Shown here in pieces: positions 9,628 through 17,102 of a stretch of DNA of 64,000 nucleotides. The stretch lies in contig JAFSCP010000040.1 in NCBI GenBank assembly GCA_017436705.1, positions 58,858 through 122,857 of the forward strand. Direction: 5' to 3'. The notes beneath the pieces were generated by a model that worked only from the letters and a program-made list of their open reading frames with translations, was not told the origin of the DNA and did not search any database. Position 1 is the stretch's first letter. Each line of letters opens with the position of its first letter. This DNA comes from Bacillota bacterium (GTDB taxonomy: Bacteria > Bacillota > Clostridia > Peptostreptococcales > Anaerovoracaceae). The position numbers and the translations under genes are program-made.

Positions 9628-10367
9628 TGGACAAGACTATCAGAATTGAAGTGCTTTTTCCTGAAATCGCCAACCTTTACGGAGACCTGGAAAATATATC
9701 ATACTTAAAAAAATCCTGCCCTGAAATCGAAGTGGCAGAAACACATCTTGTGGGTGAGCCTTGTTTCATGGAAAAAACACCGGACCTGATTTACATGGGA
9801 ACTCTCACCGAAAGAGGCCAGAGACTGGCAGTGGAAAAACTTGCCCAGTACAAGGCGAAAATTGTCGAAATGATTGAAGCAGGAGTACATTTCCTCGTAA
9901 CAGGCAATGCTCTTGAAGTTTTCGGAGGCAAAATTACTGACACAAACGGCAGCGAAGACTGCGGTCTGGAAATTTTCCCGATTCATGCAAAGAGGGACAT
10001 GATGAAGAGATTCAATTCTCTTTATCTTGCGAAATTTGTCGACGGCGAAACTGCGATGGACATCGTAGGCTACAAGAGCCAGTTCACCCATTCATACTGG
10101 GATGGTGAAGCCGGCGAAGGTGTATTCGACACAGTACGCGGACCTGGACTCAATCCTGAAATTACTAAGGAAGGTGTCCGCAGAAATAACTTCCTCGGAA
10201 CTTACGTTATCGGTCCTGTACTGGTACTCAATCCGCCATTTGCAAAATGGCTGCTCAAAGAAATCGGTGCAGGCGACGTGGAGCTGGCCTTTGAAAAAGA
10301 GGCAATGGAAGCTTACGAAGCAAGAGTAAAGGAATATTCAGACGAAAATACAGGATTCTATTACTAA
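9627..10367 (+). CDS. GatD-like class I glutamine amidotransferase lacking catalytic Cys and His
   Basis: The length (246 residues) and the late motif GTYVIGPVLVLNPPFAKWLL align with GatD, the glutaminase subunit paired with MurT. In active GatD the nucleophile sits in a CGGYQ-like elbow and the catalytic His in GTYxHGP. Here the elbow reads VTGNALEVFG (residues 91-100, Thr92 where Cys is expected) and the second site reads GTYVIGP (Ile195 in place of His). The chain is otherwise uninterrupted. It therefore probably cannot hydrolyse glutamine by the usual mechanism; it may be a structural or regulatory subunit or use another donor. It overlaps the MurT-like gene by one base, as murT-gatD pairs usually do. 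Confidence 0.8.
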   Translation: MDKTIRIEVLFPEIANLYGDLENISYLKKSCPEIEVAETHLVGEPCFMEKTPDLIYMGTLTERGQRLAVEKLAQYKAKIVEMIEAGVHFLVTGNALEVFGGKITDTNGSEDCGLEIFPIHAKRDMMKRFNSLYLAKFVDGETAMDIVGYKSQFTHSYWDGEAGEGVFDTVRGPGLNPEITKEGVRRNNFLGTYVIGPVLVLNPPFAKWLLKEIGAGDVELAFEKEAMEAYEARVKEYSDENTGFYY

Positions 10368-10386
10368 ACACAGCATATAAACTGAA

Positions 10387-11763
10387 ATGAGCAATATAAA
10401 GTTAAGCGATTATTTAGGAGACAAAAAACTTTATAAAGATATGGCAAGGATTGCAGTACCGATTTCACTGCAGTCCTTGATTACTGTGGGCATAAATCTG
10501 ATGGATACAATCATGCTCAGCAGCATGGGGGATGCCCAGCTTTCTGCATCATCACTGGCCGGGCAGTTCATCAATGTATTCCATATTTTCTGCATGGGAA
10601 TCGGTATGGGAGCATCAGTACTGACTTCTAGATACTGGGGCATGCAGGAAATGCACTCTCTGAAGCAGGCAATTACAATAATGCTCAGGTTCTGCCTGGC
10701 TTTTGTGGCGGTATTTACAGCAGCGACAATTATAGCGCCGGCAGGAATTATGCAGATTTATACTAAAGATGCAGAAATCATTCACTACGGGGTGATTTAT
10801 CTTAAGTGGATGGTACCGACATATTTCTGCCTGGGATTTGCACAGACAGTTACCATAGTGCTGCGAAGCATCGGCCAGGTAAAGATACCGCTGATGTGTT
10901 CCATCGGAGCGTTTTTTGTAAATGTGTTCTTTAACTGGGTGTTTATCTTCGGCCATCTTGGCGCACCGAGAATGGAAATCGCAGGGGCAGCTCTGGGCAC
11001 GCTCATAGCCAGAGTATTTGAAATATCATTTATCTGCGGATATTTCTTCATAATTGATAAAAAAGTGGGGTACAGACTGGGTGATGTGACCATGAAGTGC
11101 AGAACCCTTATCAAAGAATACATAAGAATCAGTATCCCTGTGCTCATCAGCGACGGACTGCTGGCTCTGGGAAACAATGCAGTTTCAATGGTTATGGGTC
11201 ATATCAGCCAGGCTTTCGTAGCTGCAAATTCAGTAACCATGGTTGTCCAGCAGCTGAGCACAGTGCTGACTCAGGGCATATCCAACGCCAGTGGTATTAT
11301 TACAGGTCATACCATGGGACGGGGCGAATACGACAAAGCCCAGAAACAGGGGTACGCTTTCCTGTTCATGGGCTTGTTTATCGGTCTCTTCGCAGCGGCA
11401 TTTATCTTCGTAATACGCGGACCGATTATCAACTATTATCAGGTATCAGCAGAAGCCAAGGAAATTTCATGGAGCCTGATGGACGCAATTCTGTTCATTA
11501 TAATTTTTCGCTCCATGAACGGTATCCTTACCAAAGGGGTGCTCCGCGCAGGCGGCGATACCAAGTTCCTCATGGCAGGAGATATCCTTTTCCTGTGGGT
11601 TGCATCCATTCCACTCGGAGCTCTGGCAGGGCTTGTGTGGCATATGCCGGCTTTCTGGATATATACTTTCCTGAAAATTGATGAAATTATCAAGTGTATC
11701 TGGTGCATCTGGCGTCTTAAAAGCGGCAAGTGGCTCAAGAAAATCGATGCATCCAAAGCCTGA
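10387..11763 (+). CDS. MATE family efflux transporter
   Basis: A 458-residue protein with about 12 transmembrane segments arranged as two homologous halves typical of multidrug and toxin extrusion (MatE) transporters, including LQSLITVGINLMDTIMLSS in helix 1 and the corresponding second-half segment ISIPVLISDGLLALGNNAV. These exporters use a Na+ or H+ gradient to expel cationic drugs or metabolites. It starts 19 bases after the GatD-like gene with a poor ribosome-binding site, so it may be coupled to that operon. It converges on the LysM gene with only one base between stop codons. Substrate unknown. Confidence 0.9.
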   Translation: MSNIKLSDYLGDKKLYKDMARIAVPISLQSLITVGINLMDTIMLSSMGDAQLSASSLAGQFINVFHIFCMGIGMGASVLTSRYWGMQEMHSLKQAITIMLRFCLAFVAVFTAATIIAPAGIMQIYTKDAEIIHYGVIYLKWMVPTYFCLGFAQTVTIVLRSIGQVKIPLMCSIGAFFVNVFFNWVFIFGHLGAPRMEIAGAALGTLIARVFEISFICGYFFIIDKKVGYRLGDVTMKCRTLIKEYIRISIPVLISDGLLALGNNAVSMVMGHISQAFVAANSVTMVVQQLSTVLTQGISNASGIITGHTMGRGEYDKAQKQGYAFLFMGLFIGLFAAAFIFVIRGPIINYYQVSAEAKEISWSLMDAILFIIIFRSMNGILTKGVLRAGGDTKFLMAGDILFLWVASIPLGALAGLVWHMPAFWIYTFLKIDEIIKCIWCIWRLKSGKWLKKIDASKA

Positions 11764-11764
11764 T

Positions 11765-12115
11765 TTACATTGGTATAATCAGCTCAGTGCCGATAAGCAT
11801 ATTATAGGGGTCTATGTCAGGATTGGCATTCATCAGACTGTCCAGACGGATGCTGTAGTGCTTGGCAATTAAGTACAGAGTGTCACCGGCTGCCACCGTG
11901 TGGGTTTTATGGGGCGCAGGTTCCTGATTGCATGGAAGCTGGTCTTCGGTACCCGGAATGCAGATACGTGTGCCGATCTGAAGGTTATAAGGGTTGTCGA
12001 TGCCATTGACCTTCATGAGAATGCTTACCGGCAGATCGTATTTTTCGGCGATGGAGTAAAGGGTGTCGCCCTCATTTACGGTGTAGACATCGATACATAC
12101 AAGGTTTTTGCTCAT
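11765..12115 (-). CDS. Protein with two LysM domains
   Basis: 116 residues made almost wholly of two LysM repeats: YTVNEGDTLYSIAEKYDLP near residues 11-29 with IGTRICIP, and HTVAAGDTLYLIAKHYSIR near 72-90 with IGTELIIP. LysM binds N-acetylglucosamine polymers such as peptidoglycan. No signal peptide or membrane segment is seen, which in spore formers is compatible with a spore-cortex or coat-associated protein like SafA, though that is inference. AAAGGTGG is positioned for the ATG. Transcribed divergently from the peptidase gene at 12225. Confidence 0.88.
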   Translation of the reverse strand: MSKNLVCIDVYTVNEGDTLYSIAEKYDLPVSILMKVNGIDNPYNLQIGTRICIPGTEDQLPCNQEPAPHKTHTVAAGDTLYLIAKHYSIRLDSLMNANPDIDPYNMLIGTELIIPM

Positions 12116-12224
12116 AAAAAAACCACCTTTCGTTCATATAGAGTTTATAATATTGTATTAGACTGAGAATGAAAATGTGCAGGTATATACGGAATTTTTA
12201 ATATATAATTTGAAAGGACTGGAA

Positions 12225-12947
12225 ATGGGAGACAAGTTAAGAAGACTTTTCAGAAATATGGACATGTCGATGGTCATAATCGTGATCATTCTGCTGGCCA
12301 ATAATTTTTTAAACAACTCCATGAGCTTCGGCGAATGGATGTACAGCAAAGCAGTTATTCTGCCGGCGATTTTTATCGGGCTGACTTTCCATGAGGCTGC
12401 TCACGGCTTCGCGTCACACTGGCTGGGCGACCCGACTCCGGGCATGCAGGGCAGACTTACACTGAATCCTCTGAAACATATTGACCCGGTGGGTTTTATC
12501 TGCCTTATGTTTGCAGGCTTCGGCTGGGGCGTACCTGTTCAGATTGACCCCAGATACTATAAACACAGAAGAAGCGGCGAGATGATTGTAGGCCTTGCCG
12601 GTGTTACGACAAATTTCGCAATCGCGCTGATATTTTCTTTCGTGGCAAAGTACATGGCCGAAAACATGAGCTGGGAATTCTATGAAGGAATCGGCGGAAT
12701 TCTCTTCGATATTGTGATTTATATGGTCGGAATCAATATCGTGCTGATGATTTTCAACCTGCTGCCTGTGCCGCCACTGGACGGCTTCGGCGTGCTGACA
12801 CAGATTTTCAAGCTGGACCGTTATGACTGGTACTGGCCGCTGTACAGCAAAGGTTCATTCATTCTGATGATTATGATTATTTTTGACATTACCGATTTAA
12901 TAATCGACCCGCTGTATGGGTTCTTCCTGGAACTGCTGCTGTGGTAA
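12225..12947 (+). CDS. Site-2 protease family (M50) membrane metallopeptidase
   Basis: Integral membrane zinc peptidase of the YwhC/site-2 protease type. The zinc motif HEAAH lies in the second hydrophobic segment. The third zinc ligand region is the NLLPVPPLDGFG segment (the NxxPxxPLDG motif) in a later helix. The open frame extends upstream to 12177, but AAAGGA at 12213-12218 selects the ATG at 12225, giving 240 residues beginning MGDKLRRLF. The substrate is unknown; spore formers use related proteases to process sigma factors, but this short form differs from SpoIVFB. A strong terminator follows. Confidence 0.9.
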   Translation: MGDKLRRLFRNMDMSMVIIVIILLANNFLNNSMSFGEWMYSKAVILPAIFIGLTFHEAAHGFASHWLGDPTPGMQGRLTLNPLKHIDPVGFICLMFAGFGWGVPVQIDPRYYKHRRSGEMIVGLAGVTTNFAIALIFSFVAKYMAENMSWEFYEGIGGILFDIVIYMVGINIVLMIFNLLPVPPLDGFGVLTQIFKLDRYDWYWPLYSKGSFILMIMIIFDITDLIIDPLYGFFLELLLW

Positions 12948-12955
12948 GATTGACT

Positions 12956-12980
12956 TCCCCTCGTATTGAGGGGATTTTTT
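12956..12980 (+). terminator. Intrinsic terminator after the M50 peptidase gene
   Basis: Perfect 7-bp stem TCCCCTC/GAGGGGA (12956-12962 with 12968-12974), a five-base loop and six T residues at 12975-12980. Confidence 0.9.
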
Positions 12981-12994
12981 ATTTGAGAACAGTA

Positions 12995-13023
12995 TTGACA
13001 AATATATCGGCCAGCGATATAAT
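12995..13023 (+). promoter_or_regulatory. Sigma-A promoter of the padR gene
   Basis: TTGACA at 12995-13000, a 17-base spacer and TATAAT at 13018-13023: a consensus promoter. The first operator palindrome fills the spacer and touches the -10 box, so repressor binding would block RNA polymerase. Confidence 0.9.
13003..13021 (+). promoter_or_regulatory. Probable PadR operator 1
   Basis: Inverted repeat TATATCG-GCCAG-CGATATA, seven bases per arm with five between, lying inside the promoter spacer. It shares the ATATCGG/CGATAT core with the second palindrome 32 bases downstream. The neighbouring gene encodes a PadR repressor, a family that usually autoregulates. Confidence 0.75.
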
Positions 13024-13034
13024 AAGGCTAACGA

Positions 13035-13053
13035 TATATCGGTAGCCGATATA
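13035..13053 (+). promoter_or_regulatory. Probable PadR operator 2
   Basis: Perfect inverted repeat TATATCGG-TAG-CCGATATA, eight bases per arm, between the -10 box and the ribosome-binding site. Its centre is exactly 32 bases, about three helical turns, from the centre of operator 1, which would place both dimers on the same face of the DNA. Confidence 0.75.
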
Positions 13054-13069
13054 AAACCAGGAGGGTAAG

Positions 13070-13387
13070 ATGAACGAAAATATTGCTCTTACAGAATCTA
13101 CATACTATATTCTGCTTTCGCTCTACAGACCGCAGCACGGGTACGGCATCATGCAGCAGACGGAGCAGCTTTCCGGCGGCAGAATCAGGCTGGCGGCAGG
13201 GACCCTTTACGGTGCGCTGAATTCGCTTACCGAAAAAGGGTGGATTGTGCCGCTGCCGGTACAGGAAGAAAGCAGAAAAAAAGAATATAAACTGACCGAA
13301 ACAGGGCTTGTGGTGCTTAAGAACGAACTTGCCCGTCTGCAGCAGCTTGTGGAAAACGGTCGTCAGGTATTAGAGGAGGAATTATGA
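13070..13387 (+). CDS. PadR family transcriptional regulator
   Basis: 105-residue winged-helix repressor. The opening ALTESTYYILLSLYRPQHGY and the wing region GRIRLAAGTLYGALNSLTEK followed by GWIVPL are typical of the short PadR-s2 type, which bind small aromatic or drug-like effectors and repress adjacent genes. AGGAGGG lies four bases before the ATG. It overlaps the DUF2812 gene by four bases (ATGA), the usual arrangement in which PadR controls its own two-gene operon. The two palindromes upstream are likely its binding sites. Confidence 0.92.
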   Translation: MNENIALTESTYYILLSLYRPQHGYGIMQQTEQLSGGRIRLAAGTLYGALNSLTEKGWIVPLPVQEESRKKEYKLTETGLVVLKNELARLQQLVENGRQVLEEEL

Positions 13388-13893
13388 TGGAACGTAAAAC
13401 AATCAGAAAATGGTTTTGGGTCTGGGAATTCGATAAAGAAGAACAATGGCTCAACACGATGGCCCAATCCGGCTGGGTACTGGATTCAGTGGGTTTCTGC
13501 AAATATAATTTCGTTAAGTGTGAGCCGGGTGAGTACACAGTACGCCTGGAAATGCACGACCCGGACGATGAATACATAGCATTTATGGAAGAAACAGGCG
13601 CAGAGTACATAGGCCGCATGGTTAAGTGGATATTCTTCAGAAAGAAAGCTCTGGACGGACCGTTCGAGATTTTTTCGGATATTGATTCAAGAATCAGTCA
13701 GCTTGATAAAATCAGCAAATTAACAGCATCCCTCGGTTTCGCAAATCTGGCCATAGGACTGGCGAATTCCTTTAACCCGGTAACTAATGTAGGCTGGGTG
13801 AACCTGATCGTATGTGCGGTACTCATGTATGGCCTTGGCCGCATCCACAGCAAGAAAGAAGTGTTGGAGAAGGAGAGGATGGTAAGGGAATAA
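13384..13893 (+). CDS. DUF2812 domain membrane protein
   Basis: 169-residue protein beginning with the DUF2812 signature KWFWVWEFDKEEQWLNTMA and containing GWVLDSVGFCKYNF. It ends in two hydrophobic segments (LGFANLAIGLANSF and VNLIVCAVLMYGLG) and a basic tail, so it is membrane anchored. DUF2812 genes are habitually paired with PadR regulators, as here; a stress or drug-response role is assumed but not known. An alternative ATG three bases downstream is possible. Confidence 0.85.
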   Translation: MMERKTIRKWFWVWEFDKEEQWLNTMAQSGWVLDSVGFCKYNFVKCEPGEYTVRLEMHDPDDEYIAFMEETGAEYIGRMVKWIFFRKKALDGPFEIFSDIDSRISQLDKISKLTASLGFANLAIGLANSFNPVTNVGWVNLIVCAVLMYGLGRIHSKKEVLEKERMVRE

Positions 13894-13905
13894 CATGCAA
13901 AAAGA

Positions 13906-13950
13906 AAGACGGAGTAATTCTGGATGAAGACTCCGTCTTATTTATTTTGA
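13906..13950 (+). terminator. Terminator of the padR-DUF2812 operon
   Basis: 10-bp stem AAGACGGAGT (13906-13915) with ACTCCGTCTT (13930-13939), followed by an interrupted T-rich tract. Confidence 0.75.
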
Positions 13951-14229
13951 CTAACTTGTAAAGATAATAAAATGCAATAAGCAATTCGTTGGAATTTATG
14001 TCCAAAGGATATGCAATTTTATATAAAACTTCAAACTAAAATGGTCTGATGACATTAGGTACTTAGATAGAATTGAGGTGTGAACGGCTGATATGAGCTT
14101 TTTCAATAAGCATAGGCTGAGAAAGCTATCTCACCTTTCCAATTCCGGCAAATGTAAATCCACCTAATTGAAACGATCTCTGTTTTGAATTCGATTTTTT
14201 GCTAAGTGCTAAAAATTTTTTACAATATA
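13951..14229. other. Intergenic stretch with no recognisable gene
   Basis: AT-rich sequence between the DUF2812 terminator and the 3' end of the leftward XRE gene. I see no open frame with a ribosome-binding site and no RNA gene. The base composition becomes visibly more AT-rich here and marks the left edge of the accessory patch that continues to about 16.9 kb. Confidence 0.6.
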
Positions 14230-14943
14230 TTATTTTTTCCAGATTTTTTGAGGAAACATTTCTTCTATTAAAGATATAAAGACCTCTGATAATTCATATT
14301 TCGCCACTTTGGAAGGATATATTAATTCCTCTTGCTTATAAATTAAATCTTTATATGTCATAATAATTTCAGCAAAATGAGTACCATTATTTACATTCCC
14401 ATCATTGTATTCTTCAATATAATCAAGATAATCTTGCCAATTAATCTGACGATATTTTTCTTCTAAAATGTTTTCTAATGCTGATAATTGTTGAATATTG
14501 TCATTATAATTGTTTATACATTGTGCCATATTTTCTAAACAGTTAAAAAAGTGAAAAATACTGTTAGCAGAGAACAAGGCGTTGATAAGTGATCTATATA
14601 TTTCGGATTTTGTACCAAATGCAGGACTTCGTCGTTCTGTGCCTGTAATAGACTTGAGAACTTTTATAGATTCACTATTTAAACCAATTAGATTATATAT
14701 TTCAGTTTCTAATCTGCTGCCTTCCGAATAGTTTTCTTCACCAAGTAAATATCCTAATTCACAATCAAAAATATCACATAATTTAAATAATGTATCAATT
14801 GGTGGTACTAGCTCGCCCTTTTCGTATTTTGAAACTTGATTATTCGATACTCCTAATTTGTCAGAAAGATTTTGCTGTGTCCAATTTCTTCTTTTTCGTT
14901 CTAAACGGATTATTTCTCCTACAAGGGAAGTTGAATATTTCAT
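14230..14943 (-). CDS. XRE family transcriptional regulator
   Basis: 237 residues. The N-terminal 68 form a Cro/CI-type helix-turn-helix: LERKRRNWTQQNLSDKLGVS, then NQVSKYEKGELVPPIDTL and FDCELGYLLG. The remainder is a helical domain without a recognisable family, possibly a sensor or dimerisation domain. AAGGAGGG precedes the ATG. Its composition is markedly more AT-rich than neighbouring core genes. It diverges from the small-gene operon at 15070 across an intergenic region holding nested inverted repeats, so it probably controls both directions. Confidence 0.85.
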   Translation of the reverse strand: MKYSTSLVGEIIRLERKRRNWTQQNLSDKLGVSNNQVSKYEKGELVPPIDTLFKLCDIFDCELGYLLGEENYSEGSRLETEIYNLIGLNSESIKVLKSITGTERRSPAFGTKSEIYRSLINALFSANSIFHFFNCLENMAQCINNYNDNIQQLSALENILEEKYRQINWQDYLDYIEEYNDGNVNNGTHFAEIIMTYKDLIYKQEELIYPSKVAKYELSEVFISLIEEMFPQKIWKK

Positions 14944-14990
14944 AAGCCCTCCTTTTAATCTTAAAAAGTGAATATTTTTTTATAGAATCT

Positions 14991-15037
14991 CTTTTAAAAT
15001 TAATTTAAGCATAGTATAATTGTTATAAGCTTAAAAG
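14991..15037 (+). promoter_or_regulatory. Divergent control region with inverted repeats and rightward -10 box
   Basis: CTTTTAA (14991-14997) is repeated inverted as TTAAAAG (15031-15037). TTTAAGC (15004-15010) is repeated inverted as GCTTAAA (15029-15035). TATAAT at 15015-15020 is a plausible -10 for the rightward operon, with a weak -35 (TTTTAA) 17 bases before it. The repeats bracket the -10, as expected for operators of the adjacent XRE protein. Confidence 0.55.
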
Positions 15038-15069
15038 TCAATACATTGCATTTTAAAAGGAGGATTTGA

Positions 15070-15285
15070 ATGATTATTTTAGGAATTAATAGGATTTTGG
15101 GATGGGTACAAATCACTACTGGTCATGCCAGATATACATGCCCAACCAAGGAAATAGATGGTGAACTGTTCTTTAGATTTAAAAAAGAATGGCACAAAGT
15201 TGATGATTATATACTTGATTATACTCATGAGTTAGTATATGAAGGCAAAAATGTTATATCTCGTATATACAGAAAGGAGCACTAG
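15070..15285 (+). CDS. Small hypothetical protein
   Basis: 71 residues beginning MIILGINRILGWVQ. I recognise no domain. There is one moderately hydrophobic N-terminal stretch, and the rest is polar and aromatic-rich. AAAAGGAGG is well placed before the ATG, so it is probably translated. It directly abuts the PIN-domain gene (stop codon immediately followed by the next ATG), suggesting a joint operon under the XRE regulator. Confidence 0.6.
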   Translation: MIILGINRILGWVQITTGHARYTCPTKEIDGELFFRFKKEWHKVDDYILDYTHELVYEGKNVISRIYRKEH

Positions 15286-15984
15286 ATGCACACAACTGAC
15301 TACACAAACTACTTGCTCGAAAAAAATGATGAAATCATCATCGACACATCATCTTTGATGGAAGTGGATTTTATGAGCATTTTCATCGACAGGGCAGAAG
15401 ATACACTTACATACTTGGGCAAGAAGATCACGGTGCCTGCTTCTGTGCAGCGTGAACTTGAAAACCATATTTCAGGGGACAATGAAGAAAAAAAGCAGAA
15501 AGCAATCGAAGTGTTTAGGCTCATGGATAATTTTTATTATCTTTTCAATCTTGACCCTAAAGGTATTGGAGAACCAGAATATATCTTCGCTGATACGGAC
15601 TTGCTGGCACGTTTACTGCTGAACAAGTCTGACCGGACACAGCTACTGATTGTTAATGACAGAAATCTTGGTAAAGATGCTTTTCATTTGAACAAGCAGT
15701 CGTCAAATTATGGCAAAACAATTATGGTTGCATTTCTGAACTACAACGGATACCTTTGCAGATGTGATTGTACTAAAAAGGTTGATGAAACCATTGAAGT
15801 GACTGAACAGCCAGCAATTCAGTATATTGAAAAAGAACGGATTGTTTATGTGGATGCAGACAAGCCACAGAAAGCAAAGAAGAAAGAACTCTGGAAACTT
15901 CCGGCAACTTTTGCAGGTGGTTTTATCAGTGGATATATTGTAAAAGAATATGCTGTACCATTCATTAAACGGGCAATAGCATAG
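15286..15984 (+). CDS. PIN-domain protein with C-terminal membrane segment
   Basis: 232 residues. Residues about 15-160 fit a PIN nuclease fold: acidic residue in IIIDTSSLMEVDF (Asp20), TVPASVQRELE (Glu57), FADTDLLARLLL (Asp103/Asp105) and LIVNDRNLGKDA (Asp125). This is the expected set of metal-binding acids of a ribonuclease. A low-complexity linker with lysines follows, then a glycine-rich hydrophobic segment (residues about 206-219) that could insert in a membrane. PIN proteins often act as VapC toxins, but this is longer than VapC and I see no typical antitoxin; the 71-residue gene directly upstream is the only candidate. Function unproven. Confidence 0.68.
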   Translation: MHTTDYTNYLLEKNDEIIIDTSSLMEVDFMSIFIDRAEDTLTYLGKKITVPASVQRELENHISGDNEEKKQKAIEVFRLMDNFYYLFNLDPKGIGEPEYIFADTDLLARLLLNKSDRTQLLIVNDRNLGKDAFHLNKQSSNYGKTIMVAFLNYNGYLCRCDCTKKVDETIEVTEQPAIQYIEKERIVYVDADKPQKAKKKELWKLPATFAGGFISGYIVKEYAVPFIKRAIA

Positions 15985-16001
15985 AAGAAAGGAGCGAGAT
16001 T

Positions 16002-16196
16002 ATGAACTTATCATTTTGGGCAGGAGTTGCGGTAACTATTATTGCAATTGTCGGTTATCGTGAGTATCAGGAAATTAAAAATATGGAAACCGTTGAATAT
16101 GGGTATCCGTGTTTTGATAGTGAGGGTAATACGAATACTTTGGAAGCGTTGGAGCGTGAAATCAAGAAAGAACTGGAGGAAACAGGGGATGAATAA
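16002..16196 (+). CDS. Small single-pass membrane protein
   Basis: 64 residues: an N-terminal hydrophobic helix (LSFWAGVAVTIIAIVGY) followed by a charged tail ending in an amphipathic, glutamate-rich helix. AAAGGAG lies before the ATG. It is 17 bases after the PIN gene and overlaps the next small gene by eight bases, so the four genes from 15070 form one operon. No family recognised. Confidence 0.55.
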   Translation: MNLSFWAGVAVTIIAIVGYREYQEIKNMETVEYGYPCFDSEGNTNTLEALEREIKKELEETGDE

Positions 16197-16368
16197 AAGA
16201 GATATTAATCACTTTATCGAAGAAATGGAAATGATCGGCGATGAATGGACACCTGAGCAAGTCGAAGAGGTGTATGGTGACTGCACATTGGAAGATGCTT
16301 TATCTGACAGAAAAGCTGATGTTGGAACTTTCTTTAATATAATTGAAAAGGTACTTAACCGAGATTAA
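16189..16368 (+). CDS. Small acidic hypothetical protein
   Basis: 59 residues starting MNKRDINHFIEEMEMIGDEW. The open frame extends upstream to 16042, but GGAGGA at 16175-16180 selects the ATG at 16189, which overlaps the stop of the previous gene. The sequence is acidic and probably helical, with no recognised domain. It is the last gene of the operon before a strong hairpin terminator. Confidence 0.5.
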   Translation: MNKRDINHFIEEMEMIGDEWTPEQVEEVYGDCTLEDALSDRKADVGTFFNIIEKVLNRD

Positions 16369-16380
16369 TTGTAAAAATAT

Positions 16381-16425
16381 CCGGCACTCAGTCTGCCTTT
16401 TCAGGCCAGTGAGTGCCGGGTTTCT
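16381..16425. terminator. Bidirectional terminator between convergent small genes
   Basis: 10-bp perfect stem CCGGCACTCA (16381-16390) with TGAGTGCCGG (16410-16419). On the plus strand it is followed by GTTTCT. On the minus strand the reverse complement is followed by ATATTTTTA, giving a better U-tract for the leftward gene. Confidence 0.75.
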
Positions 16426-16435
16426 GATACAGTAA

Positions 16436-16642
16436 TTATTTGTTTTTCCACACTTTCATCCACTCAAGTGCCATGTCCACAAACATGTATACCACGAATG
16501 CAAGGGCGAAGCAACCGATGGTCATAAGAAGATGACCTTTGCGGAAGTTCATTGCAGAAATAATCGTGGATACCAGCAGGCAGCGGAAAAACACGGACTG
16601 CCAGTTTGCGAAATAATTTTTTATAAATTCTAAGAAATTCAA
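16436..16642 (-). CDS. Small membrane protein, paralogue of its upstream neighbour
   Basis: 68 residues with two hydrophobic segments (FFRCLLVSTIISAM and LLMTIGCFALAFVVYMFVD). The N-terminus MNFLEFIKNYF matches MKFTEFVKDYL of the gene just upstream, and both have an aromatic-rich loop and a second helix containing an acidic residue. It is four bases downstream of that gene, so this looks like a tandem duplication in one operon. No family recognised. Confidence 0.6.
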   Translation of the reverse strand: MNFLEFIKNYFANWQSVFFRCLLVSTIISAMNFRKGHLLMTIGCFALAFVVYMFVDMALEWMKVWKNK

Positions 16643-16646
16643 TTTT

Positions 16647-16895
16647 TTATTTCCTTTCTGATTGAGGATTGTCAGAGTTACGATTGTGTTTTAAGTTTTT
16701 AATCAATTCAAACAATATATCAACAGCACAATATGTGGCGAAACAGACAATGAAGCAGATTGCATTTTCTCCAAAAGTATGCATCCATGCAGGAGAAGGA
16801 GGCAGTATGGTAAAAACTAATGAAACTGTAATTGCACGCCACAGCAGACCGTAATTGTCATACAGATAATCTTTCACAAACTCAGTAAACTTCAT
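16647..16895 (-). CDS. Small membrane protein, first of a tandem paralogous pair
   Basis: 82 residues if it starts at the ATG of MKFTEFVKDYL, supported by GGATGGTGAG placed before it. An in-frame ATG four codons earlier overlaps the ribosome-binding site and is unlikely. There are two hydrophobic segments, the second being AICFIVCFATYCAVDILFEL, and a polar tail. Its beginning is similar to the following gene. Function unknown. Confidence 0.6.
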   Translation of the reverse strand: MKFTEFVKDYLYDNYGLLWRAITVSLVFTILPPSPAWMHTFGENAICFIVCFATYCAVDILFELIKNLKHNRNSDNPQSERK

Positions 16896-16987
16896 AAATC
16901 TCACCATCCTTTCTTTTGCAATATTTTACCATAATAAAGCAAGGTTGTCCACATATTAACAAATTTCACCTATCCTTCACTAAATTG

Positions 16988-17014
16988 TTAGCACTCTCTC
17001 AAAAAGAGTGCTAA
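16988..17014 (+). promoter_or_regulatory. CIRCE element (HrcA operator) upstream of clpB
   Basis: A perfect match to the CIRCE consensus: TTAGCACTC (16988-16996), nine bases, GAGTGCTAA (17006-17014). HrcA bound here represses transcription until heat stress. A -10 TATAAT is at 17043-17048 with a weak -35 around 17020-17027 just downstream of the element. Confidence 0.95.
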
Positions 17015-17102
17015 TTTTCTCTTTACTTTTTGTTCAAACAGGTATAATATATAAATTGCAAAATGGAAAACTATTTTTGGATTATGAGTAGGAGGCATTA
17101 AA

